Shown here: piece by piece, positions 35,131 through 43,702 of the stretch
Layout of the letters: each line of letters starts with the position of its first letter
Numbering within the stretch: the first letter of the stretch is position 1
NCBI RefSeq assembly: GCF_003206615.1
Contig: NZ_PZJW01000012.1
Span: 222,931-286,930, forward strand
Reading direction: 5' to 3'
Source of the DNA: Salinicola acroporae
Lineage (GTDB): Bacteria > Pseudomonadota > Gammaproteobacteria > Pseudomonadales > Halomonadaceae
DNA: 64,000 nt
Notes under the pieces: generated by a model
Told to the model about the DNA's origin: nothing
Seen by the model: the letters and a program-made list of their open reading frames with translations, nothing else
The model's database searches: none
Made by a program: the position numbers and the translations under genes

Positions 35131-35883
35131 ATGCTCAAATTTCATCGCGATCGTCAGGAAAATCCTCCACCTAGACAGCGCTGGGGCCAGCGCGCAGCGT
35201 TCTGCTGGATCGTCGGCTTCATGCTCGCCTTCTTTCCGCTCTATGCGCTTGGCTTGCTCGGCATGCCGCGGCGCTCGGCGGCATTCTTCGAGCCCGCCTA
35301 TCTGCCGTGGACGATGGCCGCCATGGTCGGGGCGGTGGTCATCCTCGTCGCCATGCTCTGCCTGCTGATCCAGCTCTGGATCAGCGTCCGCGACCGCCAT
35401 GCCAATCGCGTGCCCGGTGGCGACCCGTGGGACGGCCGCAGCCTCGAATGGTCGGTCTCGTCGCCACCGCCCGAATACAACTTCCCGGTCATTCCCGAGG
35501 TCCACAGCCGCGACGCCTACATGCGCCAGAAGGAGACCGGCGGCGGCGCGCACCCACGACCCGACGACTACGGAGACATCGAGATGCCCGCCAACAGCGC
35601 CATGGGGCCGATCTTCGCCATCACCGGCTTCCTGCTGGCGTTCGGGCTGACCTGGTATCAGTGGTGGCTGATCGTGGCGGCAGGAGTGGCGTCGCTGATC
35701 GCTCTGATCGCCCGCGGCTATGTGCGTGATACCACGCGCTTGATTCCGGCAGCCGAGGTCCGCCGGCAGCACGAAACGTGGCTCGCGACGCTGGCATCGC
35801 TCACGCCGGTCACCCGCGCCGACGAGCAGAGCGCCGCCAACCGTGGCCTGCCGGCCTCGCCCATCGAGGGAGCGGTCCAATGA
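35131..35883 (+). pseudogene. cyoB: 5'-truncated cyoB: C-terminal third of cytochrome bo3 quinol oxidase subunit I
   Basis: The 250-residue product aligns with roughly residues 440-663 of E. coli CyoB: RWGQRAAFCWIVGFMLAFFP, PLYALGLLGMPRR, ISVRDRHANRVPGGDPWDG, RSLEWSVSSPPPEYNFPVIP. Only the last four membrane helices remain. All heme b, heme o3 and CuB ligand histidines lie in the lost part, so it cannot work as an oxidase. It still opens with an ATG and its stop overlaps the cyoC start, so it may be translated. Cause could be a genomic deletion or an assembly error. Family similarity is strong; truncation is directly visible. Confidence 0.85.
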
Positions 35884-36503
35884 GTTCGACCCCTATCAGA
35901 CACCCGGGGCTCAACCTGGGGCACGCCCACGCCGAGGCCCACGAGGCGAGCGAGTCGCTGGTCTTCGGCTTCTGGGTCTTCATGATGAGCGACCTGATCA
36001 TCTTCGGTCTGCTCTTCGCCACCTACGTCACCATGCTCGGCGGCACCGCCGGCGGCACCGGCCCCGGCGAGTTGTTCGAGCTCAAGAGCGCGTTCATCGA
36101 GACCTCGCTGCTGCTGGTGAGCAGCTTCACCTTCGGCATGGCGTCGCTGGCACTCAAGTACCGCACCGATCGCAAGGTGCTGGTGGGCTGGCTGGTGGTG
36201 ACGCTGCTGCTAGGCCTCGCCTTTCTCGGCCACGAGTTCCACGACTTTCACAAGATGTTCTCCGAGGGCGGCGTGCCGAGTCGCAGCGGCTTTCTTTCGG
36301 CGTTCTTCGCGCTGGTGCCGCTTCACGGGCTCCACGTGACCGGCGCCTCGATCTGGCTGATCGCGCTGCTGGGACAGATCGCCGTTCACGGACTCGATAC
36401 CCAGACCAAGACCGGCCTGATGCGCCTGGCGATCCTGTGGCACTTTCTCGACGTGGTCTGGATCGGGATCTTCTCACTGGTCTACCTGGGAGGGACGGCA
36501 TGA
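35880..36503 (+). CDS. cyoC: Cytochrome bo3 ubiquinol oxidase subunit III
   Basis: 207 residues, full length, five membrane helices. SLVFGFWVFMMSDLIIFGLLFATYVTM, HEFHDFHKMFSEGG and LHGLHVTGASIWLIALL are CyoC signatures. The ATG overlaps the stop of the cyoB fragment (ATGA), the normal cyo arrangement. With subunits I (N-terminal part) and II absent here, its function depends on another cyo copy or it is a relic. Confidence 0.92.
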   Translation: MSSTPIRHPGLNLGHAHAEAHEASESLVFGFWVFMMSDLIIFGLLFATYVTMLGGTAGGTGPGELFELKSAFIETSLLLVSSFTFGMASLALKYRTDRKVLVGWLVVTLLLGLAFLGHEFHDFHKMFSEGGVPSRSGFLSAFFALVPLHGLHVTGASIWLIALLGQIAVHGLDTQTKTGLMRLAILWHFLDVVWIGIFSLVYLGGTA

Positions 36504-36847
36504 GTCATCGACAGCTCAGCGACGAGGAAGCGCGGGAAAAGGCGCAGGAGCTTCGCAGCTACTGCTGGGGCTTCGGGCTCGCGGCCGTGTTGACGCTGAT
36601 CCCGTTCGGCCTGGCGGCGTTCACCCAGATCGCCGCCGCGACGCTCTATTGGATCATCGGCGTCTGCGGCGTGATCCAGATCGGGGTGCACTTCCGGTTC
36701 TTTCTGCACATCACGCTGGCCAGGAACAAGCGCGAGGACCTGCAGTTGATCCTCTTCACGGTGCTGATTCTCGCCATCATGGTGGGTGGCACGCTGTGGA
36801 TACTGTTCAATCTCTATTACCGCATGATGCCATCGATGATCCTCTGA
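36500..36847 (+). CDS. cyoD: Cytochrome bo3 ubiquinol oxidase subunit IV
   Basis: 115 residues with three membrane helices: SYCWGFGLAAVLTLIPFGLAA, IIGVCGVIQIGVHFRFFLHI and LFTVLILAIMVGGTLWIL, as in CyoD. Start overlaps the cyoC stop (ATGA). The heme O synthase gene cyoE, usually next, is missing; an AraC gene converges 22 bases downstream. Confidence 0.92.
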   Translation: MSHRQLSDEEAREKAQELRSYCWGFGLAAVLTLIPFGLAAFTQIAAATLYWIIGVCGVIQIGVHFRFFLHITLARNKREDLQLILFTVLILAIMVGGTLWILFNLYYRMMPSMIL

Positions 36848-36869
36848 GCCGTGACCCCTGGCCTGTCGG

Positions 36870-37823
36870 CTAGGCGCGCCAGCGCTGCCTGTCTCGCTGC
36901 GGCGGCAGGCCGAAACAGCGCCGGTACTCACGGCTGAACTGGGAGGGGCTCTCGTAGCCGACGCGCTGCGCCACCGTGGTCACCTCGAGGGTGCCTGCGA
37001 GCAGCAACCGCCGTGCCTCCTGCAGGCGCAGCTGCTTCTGGTACTGCAGGGGGCTCATCGCCGTGACCGCCTTGAAGTGATGATGAAGCGACGACACGCT
37101 CATGTGCACGTTCTCGGCGATGACGGCGATCGGCAGCGGTTCGGCGTAACGTTCCCGCAGCAGGCGAATCGCCGCCGCGACCCGCCGGGTCTGGCTATCC
37201 TGCAGCGCGATCTGGCGGAGCCGGTTGCCGTGCCCATGACGAAGCAGGCGGTAGGCGATCTCGCGCTGGATCATCGGCGCCAGCACCGGGATGTCCTGCG
37301 GCGAGTCCAGCAATCGCAGCAGACGTAGCACCGCCTCCAGTAGCGGGGCGTCGAGCCGGTTCACATAGAGCCCGCGTGCCGGTTCCGTGGCCGGATCGGG
37401 CGGCAGGTTGTCGTCATGGATCAGCTCGCCGATCAGCTCGACGTCGAGATCCAGGCGTAGACCGAGGTAAGGCGCTGCCCGGCTGGCCTGGGAAACAGCC
37501 GCCAGTACCGGCAGGTCGACCGACGAGACCAAATAGTTCATCGGGTCGTATTCGTAGATTTCCTTGCCGATCGAAAGCCGCTTGGCCCCTTGGGCAATCA
37601 CGCTGAACACGGGATCGTGGACCACGTACCGTGGCGGTCGAGGCGCGCTCAACCGGTGGATCGACAGGCCGGGTATGGCGCTCGGCAACTTGCCTTCGCG
37701 ACCTCGCGTCAGACGATCGAGCAAGTCGACCAGCTCCCGGCGGTAATGCACGAGCAGCCCGTTGCTCTCGACCGCCAGCCCGTTCTCATGCAGCGGCGTC
37801 AACGCATCGACTCGTTGGTTCAT
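36870..37823 (-). CDS. AraC-family transcriptional regulator (AraC_N type)
   Basis: 317 residues. N-terminal AraC_N ligand domain (about 30-185: GLSIHRLSAPRPPRYVVHDPVFSVIAQGAKRLSIGKEIYEYDPMNYLVSSVDLP) and C-terminal double helix-turn-helix (about 215-312: PIAVIAENVHMSVSSLHHHFKAVTAMSPLQYQKQLRLQEARRLLL, VGYESPSQFSREYRRCFG). It is transcribed away from the aldo/keto reductase gene 183 bases off, a pairing common for this regulator type, so it probably activates that gene. Confidence 0.92.
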   Translation of the reverse strand: MNQRVDALTPLHENGLAVESNGLLVHYRRELVDLLDRLTRGREGKLPSAIPGLSIHRLSAPRPPRYVVHDPVFSVIAQGAKRLSIGKEIYEYDPMNYLVSSVDLPVLAAVSQASRAAPYLGLRLDLDVELIGELIHDDNLPPDPATEPARGLYVNRLDAPLLEAVLRLLRLLDSPQDIPVLAPMIQREIAYRLLRHGHGNRLRQIALQDSQTRRVAAAIRLLRERYAEPLPIAVIAENVHMSVSSLHHHFKAVTAMSPLQYQKQLRLQEARRLLLAGTLEVTTVAQRVGYESPSQFSREYRRCFGLPPQRDRQRWRA

Positions 37824-38006
37824 GGTGGCGATTCCCCTCCCGGTGACCGGTTCAGGCTATCCCATCCCGATCCCGAGAGACATGTGAAGACGTGACTCCG
37901 GCAGGTTTAGGCAAAGATCCGACCGGATCGAGCCAATCCCGTTCCTGCCGTCGGCCATACTCACTCCCATGCAAGCCCTCTCCCATCGACAATCAGGAGT
38001 GTCATC

Positions 38007-39074
38007 ATGCGCTACCGCAATCTGGGCAATACCGGCCTGTTCGTCTCCGAGCTCTGCCTGGGCACCATGACCTTCGGCGGCAACGGCGAGATGTGGGGCC
38101 AGATCGGCGACCTGCAGCAGGCGGACGCCGACAAGCTGGTCGGTCGTTCCCTCGACGCCGGGATCAACTTCATCGACACGGCCGATGTCTACTCCCAGGG
38201 CCAGTCGGAGGTGATTACCGGGCAGGCGCTACGGAACCTCGGCGTCCCGCGTGACGATGTCGTCGTCGCCACCAAGGTCTTCGGCCCCACCGGCACCGAC
38301 GACCCCTACCGCTCCACCGGCATCAACAATCGCGGCGCTTCGCGCTATCACATCATGGAGGGCGTCAAGGCGAGCCTGAAGCGCCTGCAGCTCGATCACA
38401 TCGATCTCTACCAGATCCACGGCTTCGATCCCGCGACGCCGATCGAGGAGACCGTGCGCGCGCTCCACACCTTGGTCGAGCATGGCCACGTACGCTATGT
38501 CGGCGTCTCCAACTGGGCGGCCTGGCAGATCATGAAGGCGCTGGGCATCGCCCAACAGAACGGCTGGCATCGGTTCGAATCGCTACAGGCCTACTACACC
38601 CTGGCCGGGCGTGACCTCGAGCGCGAGATCGTACCGCTGCTGGAGAGCGAAAAGCTGGGGCTGATGGTCTGGAGCCCGCTGGCCGGCGGGCTGCTCAGCG
38701 GCAAGTACACGCGGGACGGAGAGGCACGGGCCGGCGACCGACGCGCCACCTTCGACTTCCCACCGGTAAACCGGGCGCGCGGCTTCGACTGCATCGACAC
38801 CATGCGCGAGATCGCCGATGCCCGGGGCATTTCGGTCGCCCGAATCGCACTGGCCTGGCTCCTGCATCAGAAGGTGGTGACCAGCGTCATCGTCGGCGCC
38901 AAGCGCCTCGATCAGCTCGACGACAACATCGCCGCGACCGAGGTGCATCTCGACCCGGACGAGCTGGCCCGGTTGGACCGGATCAGCGCGCTGCCATCGG
39001 AGTACCCGGGCTGGATGCTGGAACGCCAGGGCGACTATCGCCGCCAGCAGTTGGCGGAGTCCCGGCAGCGATAA
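38007..39074 (+). CDS. Aldo/keto reductase
   Basis: 355 residues, NADPH-dependent TIM-barrel reductase of aldehydes and ketones. Catalytic tetrad positions: DTADVYS (Asp, Tyr), ATKVFGP (Lys), YQIHGFD (His). MRYRNLGNTGLFVSELCLGTMTFGG is the standard N-terminus and SVIVGAKRLDQLDDNI the cofactor-binding C-terminal block. Close to the YajO/Gpr-like group. Promoter space shared with the AraC gene. Confidence 0.93.
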   Translation: MRYRNLGNTGLFVSELCLGTMTFGGNGEMWGQIGDLQQADADKLVGRSLDAGINFIDTADVYSQGQSEVITGQALRNLGVPRDDVVVATKVFGPTGTDDPYRSTGINNRGASRYHIMEGVKASLKRLQLDHIDLYQIHGFDPATPIEETVRALHTLVEHGHVRYVGVSNWAAWQIMKALGIAQQNGWHRFESLQAYYTLAGRDLEREIVPLLESEKLGLMVWSPLAGGLLSGKYTRDGEARAGDRRATFDFPPVNRARGFDCIDTMREIADARGISVARIALAWLLHQKVVTSVIVGAKRLDQLDDNIAATEVHLDPDELARLDRISALPSEYPGWMLERQGDYRRQQLAESRQR

Positions 39075-39124
39075 CCGCACGCCGCGACGGGGCGAGAGCC
39101 GGCCGGCCCCGTCGCCGGCGCCTG

Positions 39125-39544
39125 TCAGGGCACCCCCTCGATATCCTCCGGCTGCAAGCCGTTGGCCCTGGCAAATGTCAGGACCACCTGGCGCAAGATC
39201 TTGCGCTGCGCGTCGTCGAGCCCACGGTAGATGCGCAATATCTCGTCCTCCTCCCCTCCCACGGGTATCACCCAGGTCGCCTGCATGGTGCCGAGAACCT
39301 GCGTGGATCGGTCACCGTAGCGCAGGACCTGTGGCTCGACGCCCAGCCAACCAGCCAGAACCTGCAGCTTGTCCTGAGAAGGTATCGAGTCGCCGCGTAA
39401 CCACCTTCTCACGCCCTGGAAAGTAACAGGCGCACCCCAGTAGCGCAGATTGAACTCACGTTCCAGCACCGAGGGGCGCGGCTGGTATCCAGCGGCGGTC
39501 AGTGCGGCTTTGAGGCGTAGCGCGAACAAGCTCTTTTCGTCCAT
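39125..39544 (-). CDS. Small phage-repressor-like DNA-binding regulator
   Basis: 139 residues from ATG 39544. The N-terminal 70 residues look like a Cro/CI-type helix-turn-helix: FALRLKAALTAAGYQPRPSVLEREFNLRYW, VTFQGVRRWLRGDSIPSQDKLQVLAGWLGVEPQVLRYG. The C-terminal part (about 95-139) is a short helix with no known fold. There is no ribosome-binding site ahead of the ATG, so translation may be leaderless. An upstream in-frame TTG at 39592 lies inside an inverted repeat and is a less likely start. Three matching inverted repeats sit immediately upstream, pointing to autorepression. Confidence 0.75.
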   Translation of the reverse strand: MDEKSLFALRLKAALTAAGYQPRPSVLEREFNLRYWGAPVTFQGVRRWLRGDSIPSQDKLQVLAGWLGVEPQVLRYGDRSTQVLGTMQATWVIPVGGEEDEILRIYRGLDDAQRKILRQVVLTFARANGLQPEDIEGVP

Positions 39545-39553
39545 TGAATCAAT

Positions 39554-39616
39554 TTGAACTATTTGTTCAATTTCTGTTGAACCATTGTTCAAATTTGTAT
39601 TGAATTATTCATTCAA
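39554..39616. promoter_or_regulatory. Triple operator array, TTGAAc/t inverted repeats
   Basis: Three inverted repeats: TTGAAC-N5-GTTCAA (39554-39570), TTGAAC-N4-GTTCAA (39577-39592) and TTGAAT-N5-ATTCAA (39600-39616). Centres are about 22.5 and 23.5 bases apart, two helical turns, so dimers would bind side by side on one DNA face. A further half-site (TTGAAT) overlaps the regulator's start codon. The array is between the small regulator and the divergent GGDEF-EAL gene, so it may control both. Confidence 0.7.
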
Positions 39617-39734
39617 ATCCTTGCCGAGTTGCGAGTAACGACCATGGCACGAGGCCATGAAGGCACTATAGAACGGTTGTTGAAGCGCCACACGGACGGC
39701 ATGAAGAAGACGGCTTTCGACGAGGTGCCACACC

Positions 39735-41525
39735 GTGCACCGGGATCGTGACGGAACGGGGCGGCAAGACGCCCTGCGTCATTCGGGAACCATCGACACG
39801 CTCACGTCGGAGCGAATCGACCGGATACGCTGGGTTGCCAGACGGCACTATCAGGTGACGGATGCGTGGTTCCTACCGGCAAAAGGGGGCCAGTGGCACG
39901 ACCTCGGCGGGCCGATGACAGCGCTCGAATTCGCCGACGCCCAGGCCTTCTGCGACCGCACCCTCCGCCATGACGCGCTGCTGGTCATCGAGGATGCCCG
40001 ACGACATCCCGACTTCGCCAGCCACCCCCAGGTCGTTGGACCACCCCATCTGCGCTTCTATGCCGGCGTGCCGGTGCGGGATTCCGACGGATTGGGCATG
40101 GGCACGCTCTGCCTCGTCGACACGGCACCGATCGCCTCGCCAACGCTCGATCTCGGTATGCTCCATGTCCTCGCCACTCAAGTCGAGGACGAGCTCGGCA
40201 AGCGTCCATCGCCCCAGCCGGCTTCGAAGCCGAGCCGAGAGCATATCGACACGCTGACCGGGTTGCCGAATCGACGCCTGCTCCAGATGCTGATGGAGGC
40301 GGAACTGGCAGTCGCCCGGCAGCGCAATCACAGCCTGTCGGTGTGTCTGATCAACCTGGATGGTTTCAAGTGCATCAACGAATCGCACGGTAGCGCCATC
40401 GGCGACGAAGTACTGCAGGTCATGGCGGGGCGCTTGCGCGATGCGGTGCGGAGACAGGATCTGGTGACGCATCTGGGGGGTGACGAGTTCGCCATCATGC
40501 TACGCGACAGGCTACAGCCCGAAGCCTGCAACCGGATCCTCGACCGGATCCGCCTCCCCATCAGGACATCGACGCACGTTCACAGCCTCACGGCCAGCAT
40601 GGGCGTCACCTGCTATCCCGACGACGAAGAGGATCCGGACGCACTGCTTCATCACGCCTACCAGGCCATGTACTCGGCCAAGGAGGCTGGCAAGAACGGT
40701 TATTGCCGCTTCGATCTGGAGCATCATCACTCCAGGCGCAAACGCCTGGCCGTCGCCCGCGACGTGCACCTCGCCCTGTCACGACAGCAACTGGAACTCT
40801 TCTATCAGCCCAAGATCGATTATCACGGCGACACGGTCGCCGCCTTCGAGGGATTGCTCCGTTGGCGCCTCCCGTCTGGCGATATCCTGCCCCCGGGCTG
40901 TTTTCTTCCCGCCATCGAGAACAGCTGGCTCGATATCGAGGTGGGCAAGTACGTCATCGATACCGCGCTGAGGGATCTCGACCGAATCCTGCAGCGCGGA
41001 CTCCCCTATTCGATCAGCATCAACGTCAATCCCTCCAGCCTTCTCGACAGCGGCTTCATCGACTATCTGCACCAAGCCCTGGCGCGTCATGACCGGGACC
41101 TGGCGGGAAGACTCACGCTGGAGATTCTGGAAAGCACCTCGCCCCCGGAAGAGCTCGACACCATCGTCTCCAACATTCAGGCATGCCTGCGGCTCGGGCT
41201 GCAGCTGTCGCTGGACGATTTCGGCACGGGCCAATCGTCGTTGAGCTATCTGCGCACGTTCCCGACCCAGAAGATCAAGATCGACCGATCCTTTGTGATC
41301 GGCATGCTGGACAACCCCGAGGACGAAGCCATTGTCGCGGCGATCATTGGCCTCTCCAAAAGCTTCAAGCGGCGGGTCGTGGCGGAAGGGGTCGAAAATG
41401 GGGCGATCGAGGCGCGCCTCAAAAGGCTCGGCTGCGATCTGGGGCAAGGCTTCTACTACAGCCCCGCCCTCCCCTTCGAACAAGCCATGACGTGGGCCCA
41501 CGACTATTCGAGACGGCGGCAGTGA
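39735..41525 (+). CDS. GAF-GGDEF-EAL c-di-GMP signalling protein
   Basis: 596 residues, soluble. GAF-type sensor (about 20-155: HDALLVIEDARRHPDFASHP, LRFYAGVPVRDSDGLGMGTLCLVD). Diguanylate cyclase domain (about 168-325) with intact GGDEF and an upstream RRQD inhibitory site five residues before it. EAL phosphodiesterase domain (about 340-585) with EGLLRW in place of EALLRW, plus NVNPSS, EILES, DDFGTGQSSLSYL, KIDRSF and AEGVEN, so catalytic residues are mainly kept. Start is GTG 39735. Makes or breaks c-di-GMP in response to a small molecule. Confidence 0.92.
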   Translation: MHRDRDGTGRQDALRHSGTIDTLTSERIDRIRWVARRHYQVTDAWFLPAKGGQWHDLGGPMTALEFADAQAFCDRTLRHDALLVIEDARRHPDFASHPQVVGPPHLRFYAGVPVRDSDGLGMGTLCLVDTAPIASPTLDLGMLHVLATQVEDELGKRPSPQPASKPSREHIDTLTGLPNRRLLQMLMEAELAVARQRNHSLSVCLINLDGFKCINESHGSAIGDEVLQVMAGRLRDAVRRQDLVTHLGGDEFAIMLRDRLQPEACNRILDRIRLPIRTSTHVHSLTASMGVTCYPDDEEDPDALLHHAYQAMYSAKEAGKNGYCRFDLEHHHSRRKRLAVARDVHLALSRQQLELFYQPKIDYHGDTVAAFEGLLRWRLPSGDILPPGCFLPAIENSWLDIEVGKYVIDTALRDLDRILQRGLPYSISINVNPSSLLDSGFIDYLHQALARHDRDLAGRLTLEILESTSPPEELDTIVSNIQACLRLGLQLSLDDFGTGQSSLSYLRTFPTQKIKIDRSFVIGMLDNPEDEAIVAAIIGLSKSFKRRVVAEGVENGAIEARLKRLGCDLGQGFYYSPALPFEQAMTWAHDYSRRRQ

Positions 41526-41570
41526 GCTGCCGCTGGTGGCACGCTTCCGAGAGGTGCAGGTTCACCGTTT

Positions 41571-42461
41571 TCAAACACGGGCATCGGCGAGCCGAACGAA
41601 CTGTGTCAGCCGGATATCGACGGTCACGCTGAGCGAGTCCAGCGCTGCCGCCCGGTCCCGGCCTTCGGCGCTGGCACGATAGAGATGCGGCGTCATTGCC
41701 AGCAGGTCGGCGATGGCCTGCGGTTCGCCCAGCGCCAGCGGAAAGCGGATCGTCTCGACCTCTCGCCGAACCAGTCCATCGGGCGCGGCCTGAGAAGGTT
41801 CCCGCTCCGGCTTCAGGCTAGGGTAGATGATCTCGCGCAACTCTCTCAGATGGTCCGGCCCGACCTCGGCCTGAATCAATATCCCCTTGGGCGCGAGCAC
41901 GCGGGCGAACTGAGAATAGACGGGAAAGCCGAACAGAGAGAGCACGCAATCCAGCGTGCCATCCTGAACCGGCAGCCTGGCATTGCTCGCCACCACCCAT
42001 TGACTGCCGGCTCCCTCCTGCAGCTCACGCGACATCGCACGCTCCTGCCTGGCGGCGCTCAGCACCGCCCACTTGGAGATATCCAGCCCCAGCAACGATA
42101 GCGCGGCATCCTGCTCCCTCGCCGCCTCGGCCAGGCAACGCAAGTAGTAGCCCTCCCCGCAGCCGGCATCGAGACAGCGAAGCGCGCCCTCATCGGGCTG
42201 TGCCGAGAGTGCGGCGCGGGCGACAGCATCGGCGACCGGACGATAGTGGCCGGCATTCAGGAAACGTTGCCGCGCGGCGACCATCGCCTTGCTGTCGCCG
42301 GGGTCACGCGAGCGCTTGTGCTGGACCGGCAACAGATGGGTGTAACCCTGGCGCGCCACGTCGAAGCCGTGGCCGGCATCGCAGTGCCAGGTCCCGCCCT
42401 GAAGTTGCATCGGATTGCCGTCCAGCGGGCACGCCAGCGCGGAGAAAGGAGTGGAAGACAT
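41571..42461 (-). CDS. rlmA: 23S rRNA (guanine-N1)-methyltransferase RlmA
   Basis: 296 residues. Methylates G745 of 23S rRNA with S-adenosylmethionine. Family block GYTHLLPVQHKRSRDPGDSKAMVAARQRFLNAGHYRPV and SAM motif CLDAGCGEGYYLRCLA are present. In the N-terminal zinc finger the usual C-x2-C is CPLD (Cys11 kept, second ligand Asp14), followed by C27 and H31; Asp may act as ligand or the finger may be weaker. It follows the flavin oxidase gene by 64 bases on the same strand. Confidence 0.9.
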   Translation of the reverse strand: MSSTPFSALACPLDGNPMQLQGGTWHCDAGHGFDVARQGYTHLLPVQHKRSRDPGDSKAMVAARQRFLNAGHYRPVADAVARAALSAQPDEGALRCLDAGCGEGYYLRCLAEAAREQDAALSLLGLDISKWAVLSAARQERAMSRELQEGAGSQWVVASNARLPVQDGTLDCVLSLFGFPVYSQFARVLAPKGILIQAEVGPDHLRELREIIYPSLKPEREPSQAAPDGLVRREVETIRFPLALGEPQAIADLLAMTPHLYRASAEGRDRAAALDSLSVTVDIRLTQFVRLADARV

Positions 42462-42525
42462 ATCGCTACCGCTTGTTCGTGGAGCCCGCCAGTCTACGCG
42501 ACATCCCTCGCCGGAGGGCGGATGG

Positions 42526-43674
42526 TCAGGCCGAAAGCCGTGCCAGACCGAATCCCGCCAGCGCCGTTGCCGCCCTCCCCGTCAGCAGCCACTGCCCCAG
42601 CGCCTCGCCCATGGCGCTGGCGAACTTGAAGCCGTGACCGGAGAATCCGCCGGCGATGATCAGACCGGGTAGCGGCTCATCGATCAGGAAGTGCTCGTCC
42701 GGCGTGCGGATATAGTGGCAGACCGCGCCGTGCTCGAGCTTGCCGACCCCGGGCAGATAGCGGTCGATCACCTGCTGCAGTTCGGCGACGTCGTCGGGGT
42801 GGTCGCCGAACGGCGCCATAGGCGCACCAGGCGCCAGCGGCTGGCCGCTGTCGTGGCGGCCGATCTTGAAACCGGCACCATCGATAGCCGGGAAACCGTA
42901 GTAGATGCCCAGTTCATCGTCGGTCAGGCTGAATCCGGGGAAGCGCTCCGGCCGATAGCGGGCGTCCGCCTCAAACCAGGCAAAGGTCTTGCGTACCCGG
43001 GTCAACGGCAGTGCGATACCCAGCGGCGCCAATAGCGGCCCCAGATGCTGGCCGGTCGCCGCCAGTACCCGATCGGCGACGAAACGGCGGCCGTCGGCGC
43101 AACGGGCCGTGAACCCTCCGTCATCACGGGGCCTAATATCGGTTACCACCGCCCCTGTCGTCAGCGTCACCCCAGCGCGCCGCGCCACCCGTTGGCGCCA
43201 ACAGGCGATGATACGCTCGACCCGCAGCACGCCGGCCCGAGACTCGAAACCGCCGCGCATCGAGTCATCGAGTTGCCACCCTGGCCAGCGCCCGGCAGCC
43301 GCCTCGCCACCGAGCAGCTCCAGCGGCAGGTCGAACTGGCTTGCACTGGCTTCGACCTGCCGGATGAACGGCGCCGAAGCCGGACCGAGGTTGAGCACCC
43401 CCGTCGGAACGAACAGCGACTCGCCAGTCTCCCGCTCCAATTCCCGCCAGCGCTCCAGCGCGCGCAGAGCCAGCGGGACATAGCCGCTGCCCTCGCCGTA
43501 AGCCAGCCGGATCAGGCGCGTCTCGCCATGATGCGCGCCCTGGTCATGAGGCGGGCTGTGGGCATCGAGCAGTTGGATCGAATCCTCTCCGACCGAGGCC
43601 AGGTAGTCGGCCGTCGCCAGCCCCATGCTGCCGGCACCGATGATCAAGATCTTGCTGTGAAAGGTCTGTGTCAT
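42526..43674 (-). CDS. solA: Monomeric sarcosine oxidase / N-methyltryptophan oxidase-family flavoenzyme
   Basis: 382 residues, DAO superfamily. It oxidises a secondary N-methyl amine to formaldehyde, the amine and hydrogen peroxide. N-terminal FAD motif IIGAGSMGLATADYLA; HHGETRLIRLAYGEG is the substrate/FAD region of the MSOX group; Cys319 in HGAVCHYIRTPDEHFLID is the covalent FAD attachment site; GGFSGHGFKFASAMGE closes the FAD fold. Which substrate (sarcosine, N-methyltryptophan, pipecolate) is open. It follows the DAACS symporter by 28 bases. Confidence 0.88.
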   Translation of the reverse strand: MTQTFHSKILIIGAGSMGLATADYLASVGEDSIQLLDAHSPPHDQGAHHGETRLIRLAYGEGSGYVPLALRALERWRELERETGESLFVPTGVLNLGPASAPFIRQVEASASQFDLPLELLGGEAAAGRWPGWQLDDSMRGGFESRAGVLRVERIIACWRQRVARRAGVTLTTGAVVTDIRPRDDGGFTARCADGRRFVADRVLAATGQHLGPLLAPLGIALPLTRVRKTFAWFEADARYRPERFPGFSLTDDELGIYYGFPAIDGAGFKIGRHDSGQPLAPGAPMAPFGDHPDDVAELQQVIDRYLPGVGKLEHGAVCHYIRTPDEHFLIDEPLPGLIIAGGFSGHGFKFASAMGEALGQWLLTGRAATALAGFGLARLSA

Positions 43675-43702
43675 GCGTCGACGAATCCCGATATTCACTG
43701 GC

